Made by a program: the position numbers and the translations under genes
Shown here: one piece after another, positions 3,893-5,677 of the stretch
Position numbering within the stretch: position 1 is the stretch's first letter
How the letters are laid out: each line of letters starts with the position of its first letter
The notes under the pieces: generated by a model
The model's database searches: none
Told to the model about the DNA's origin: nothing
The model's input: the letters and a program-made list of their open reading frames with translations, nothing else
Source of the DNA: Pseudanabaenales cyanobacterium
Lineage (GTDB): Bacteria; Cyanobacteriota; Cyanobacteriia; Phormidesmidales; Phormidesmidaceae
Assembly (NCBI GenBank): GCA_022360135.1
Contig: JAKSDM010000229.1
Span: forward strand, 1 to 5,677
Direction of reading: 5' to 3'
Length of the DNA stretch: 5,677 bases

Positions 3893-5248
3893 ATGATTGT
3901 GGACAAAATTCTGGGTGATAATCAGCGTCTATCGACTGGGCGCTCACGGCAATCAGTGGATGATCTTCATCAAGCACAGCAAACCATCTATGATTTCTTA
4001 CTGAAAATTGTTAAGGAGCACCCTCCTGAAGAGGTTTTAGGCAAGTTTAAGCAACTTTTTATCCGCCCTGATGAAACCCTGAGTTCAGAGAAACTTTCAG
4101 CTCTATCCGTAATTGTATTGGCCAATAATGAGCTGGAATTTCGTAACACGCTAAAGCGTTGTTGTTACATCTTAGTTAACAACTGGGAAGTCCTTAGACA
4201 GCATCAAGCCGTTCAGGCGTTGGTTAGGCTATTCTCTGATCCGATTATTCGTCGTAATACGCTTTCACCAACCCTGAAGCGGCATCGGCAATGGTTAATT
4301 CACTTTATTGAAAGTAAGGACTTCCAGGACCTTGAACTCTTTGTCTTTAAATTTTCGACGGCAAAAAAGACAGGACACTGGTCTACTCGATACACCTCCT
4401 ATTTGCTAGCTCCTCAGTATATTGATTCAGGAAATCCTGTAGAGCAGCGAGACGCCGCTAGAACCTTAGCAAAACGCCTGAAAGAAAGATTTAAATTTGA
4501 TCTAGCTGTTTATACTGCTCACTCTCAAGCGGCTAATTCCACCCTAGCGGTCTCCCATCATCGAAACCCTAAAAACCCTACAGCGCTTGGAGAGGACGCC
4601 CTACGTCTGATCAAAACTCTGGTAGCGAAACGAGGTCAGTTTAGCTATCGAAACTTAGCTCATCTTTTTTTGCAGCAAACTAAACAACTGAGTTATGCAG
4701 GGTTCAAAAAAAGTCTGCTGGAATACCTGATTTTTTCTGAGAATCAGCAGGGATTTGTCAACGTAATCAAGCTCAAGTTAGCGGAGAAGTTAGAGAACTT
4801 ATACCAAAAACATAGTCAGGCGGAAATTAATCGATCTCTAATCCTCAGAACCTGTAATCGTATGATCGATTGCCTGACTACCGAGGATCAGAAAAAACCA
4901 TCCCCACTCTTCACCCTCCTGCTCTCTCAAGGAAATTCCTTAACCCTTGCAATCGTCCTACTAAAAATCATCTTAATCTCTAGAAGCTCCCATCTCTACC
5001 TAGAAGCACGCATTGCCGATCTTATCGGCTACTACGAACAGTATCCAGAGGAACAATGCGATTGGATAATCAACTTCCTCGAGATATTTAGCGTTACATT
5101 CGCTATTTATGCTGAAAATATAGAATATAACCTGGTCAAAGTGGTTGAAGATGAAGCGGATCACGCCCTCAACCAGGCAGAAATCGATTCGTTCAAAGAT
5201 GAAGATATCGAAGCCTGCCGCATTTTCTCTCAGACGATCAGGCCTTAA
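3893..5248 (+). CDS. Uncharacterised helical protein, 451 residues
   Basis: I do not recognise a named family, though the text looks like a conserved cyanobacterial hypothetical. The protein is soluble and apparently almost all alpha-helical, with no signal peptide and no convincing membrane span; the stretch 350-362 (LTLAIVLLKIILI) is more likely a buried helix. The segment 84-116 (RNTLKRCCYILVNNWEVLRQ through VRLFSDP) resembles paired helices of ARM/HEAT-like scaffolds. Residues 157-204 form a basic block with conserved-looking GHWSTRYTSYLLAPQY, and 211-232 is a low-complexity linker (Asn, Ser, His, Pro). The C-terminus (418-441) is strongly acidic (VEDEADH, FKDEDIE). No catalytic motif is visible. 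ATG 3893 is the only good start: an in-frame TGA lies 16 codons upstream. No Shine-Dalgarno is present. Its stop overlaps that of larC on the other strand by 3-4 bases. Confidence 0.85.
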   Translation: MIVDKILGDNQRLSTGRSRQSVDDLHQAQQTIYDFLLKIVKEHPPEEVLGKFKQLFIRPDETLSSEKLSALSVIVLANNELEFRNTLKRCCYILVNNWEVLRQHQAVQALVRLFSDPIIRRNTLSPTLKRHRQWLIHFIESKDFQDLELFVFKFSTAKKTGHWSTRYTSYLLAPQYIDSGNPVEQRDAARTLAKRLKERFKFDLAVYTAHSQAANSTLAVSHHRNPKNPTALGEDALRLIKTLVAKRGQFSYRNLAHLFLQQTKQLSYAGFKKSLLEYLIFSENQQGFVNVIKLKLAEKLENLYQKHSQAEINRSLILRTCNRMIDCLTTEDQKKPSPLFTLLLSQGNSLTLAIVLLKIILISRSSHLYLEARIADLIGYYEQYPEEQCDWIINFLEIFSVTFAIYAENIEYNLVKVVEDEADHALNQAEIDSFKDEDIEACRIFSQTIRP

Positions 5249-5677
5249 GTCTCCATTGAGGGGTTGGCTGGGCTGAATCGCTCAGTCGATTCAGCCCAAT
5301 CCTTAGAGTTCTGACGCCAGACTTGTAGGGCGGCCCAATGGACCTCTCGCCAGGGAAGATGGTTCTGGTGAGCTAAGGCGGCGCAGTCTTCATACTCGGG
5401 CTGTACATTTAAAATTGGCCCCTGCTGACCTGGCTGAGCAATTTTGATCCGCACCTCGCCATAGGGGGTTTGAACAGTCTGCATCTCTCGGTGCAGGATA
5501 TGGCGCCGTTGGCTCGAACGGCGCACCCCTAAGGTGGTTGTTTCTCGAAATAGGACTGTTTCACAGCGATCGGCTTGCGCTGGATGGCAAAGCACTGTCA
5601 GCAAAAATCCAGGTCGAGACTTTTTCATGCCAACTGCCTGGGTAAAAACATCCACCGCTCCTGCTTCGAATAAACGA
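5245..5677 (-). CDS. larC: LarC, nickel pincer cofactor cyclometallase, C-terminal fragment
   Basis: LarC (formerly DUF111) inserts nickel into the pyridinium dithiocarboxylate nucleotide in a CTP-dependent step, completing the pincer cofactor first known from lactate racemase. The fragment covers about the last 143 codons of a protein usually near 400 residues. It contains the family's C-terminal motifs: LFEAGAVDVF, GMKKSRPGFLL, LFRETTTLGVR, the strand YGEVRIK, and PEYEDCAALA. The frame is open to the right edge. A GTG at 5653-5655 could be taken as a start, giving 136 residues, but LFEAGA immediately before it is part of the family alignment, so that codon is internal valine and the gene simply leaves the window. 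The tail after HWAALQVW is probably lineage-specific. LarB and LarE are not in view, so the client enzyme cannot be named. Confidence 0.93.
   Translation of the reverse strand, partial: RLFEAGAVDVFTQAVGMKKSRPGFLLTVLCHPAQADRCETVLFRETTTLGVRRSSQRRHILHREMQTVQTPYGEVRIKIAQPGQQGPILNVQPEYEDCAALAHQNHLPWREVHWAALQVWRQNSKDWAESTERFSPANPSMET
5269..5298 (+). terminator. 12-bp perfect hairpin after the 451-residue gene, inside larC
   Basis: TGGGCTGAATCG (5269-5280) and CGATTCAGCCCA (5287-5298) pair perfectly around a six-base loop, beginning 20 bases after the plus-strand stop codon. It lies in the last codons of larC, on the opposite strand, where it encodes part of the variable tail WAESTERFSPA. There is no strong T run after the stem, so intrinsic termination would be weak; a processing or stabilising role at the 3' end is also possible. 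No other terminator exists between these convergent genes. Confidence 0.45.

Overview
The window is cyanobacterial chromosome, most likely from a filamentous species. Four things point there: ndhL, a subunit of the cyanobacterial/plastid NDH-1 complex; a DUF3007 membrane protein; a trnL(UAA) gene split by the group I intron shared by cyanobacteria and plastids; and two HIP1 octamers (GCGATCGC at 1706-1713 and 3670-3677). The intergenic regions are long and rich in repeats. The genus cannot be fixed from the sequence alone.

Layout. Positions 1-159 (minus) hold the start of an exported protein that leaves the window on the left. Positions 160-952 appear non-coding and contain a strong 13-bp hairpin, a 19-bp dyad and a palindromic interspersed repeat. 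Positions 953-2612 (minus) carry ndhL, a DUF3007 gene and trpA in transcription order: an NDH-1 membrane subunit, a small two-helix membrane protein and the alpha chain of tryptophan synthase. Positions 2613-2906 are the divergent intergenic region between ndhL and trnL. Positions 2907-3381 (plus) are trnL(UAA), with a 392-nt group I intron enlarged by two separate 7-nt repeat arrays. Positions 3382-3892 are intergenic, with a second copy of the interspersed repeat, two consecutive hairpins and one possible 32-codon ORF with a good ribosome binding site. Positions 3893-5248 (plus) encode a 451-residue helical protein of unknown function. It converges on the 3' part of larC (5245-5677, minus), which leaves the window on the right; the two stop codons overlap within CTTAAG.

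How the parts work together. Close spacing supports co-transcription of ndhL and DUF3007 (18 nt apart). trpA lies 232 nt further on and may use its own promoter. The unknown protein and larC are convergent, and a 12-bp perfect hairpin inside the end of larC could terminate the unknown gene. I see no mobile-element gene, CRISPR array or defence system. The most unusual features are the double heptad expansion of the intron, the paired copies of a palindromic repeat, a 24-bp tandem duplication that includes the ndhL start codon, and the uncharacterised 451-residue protein.
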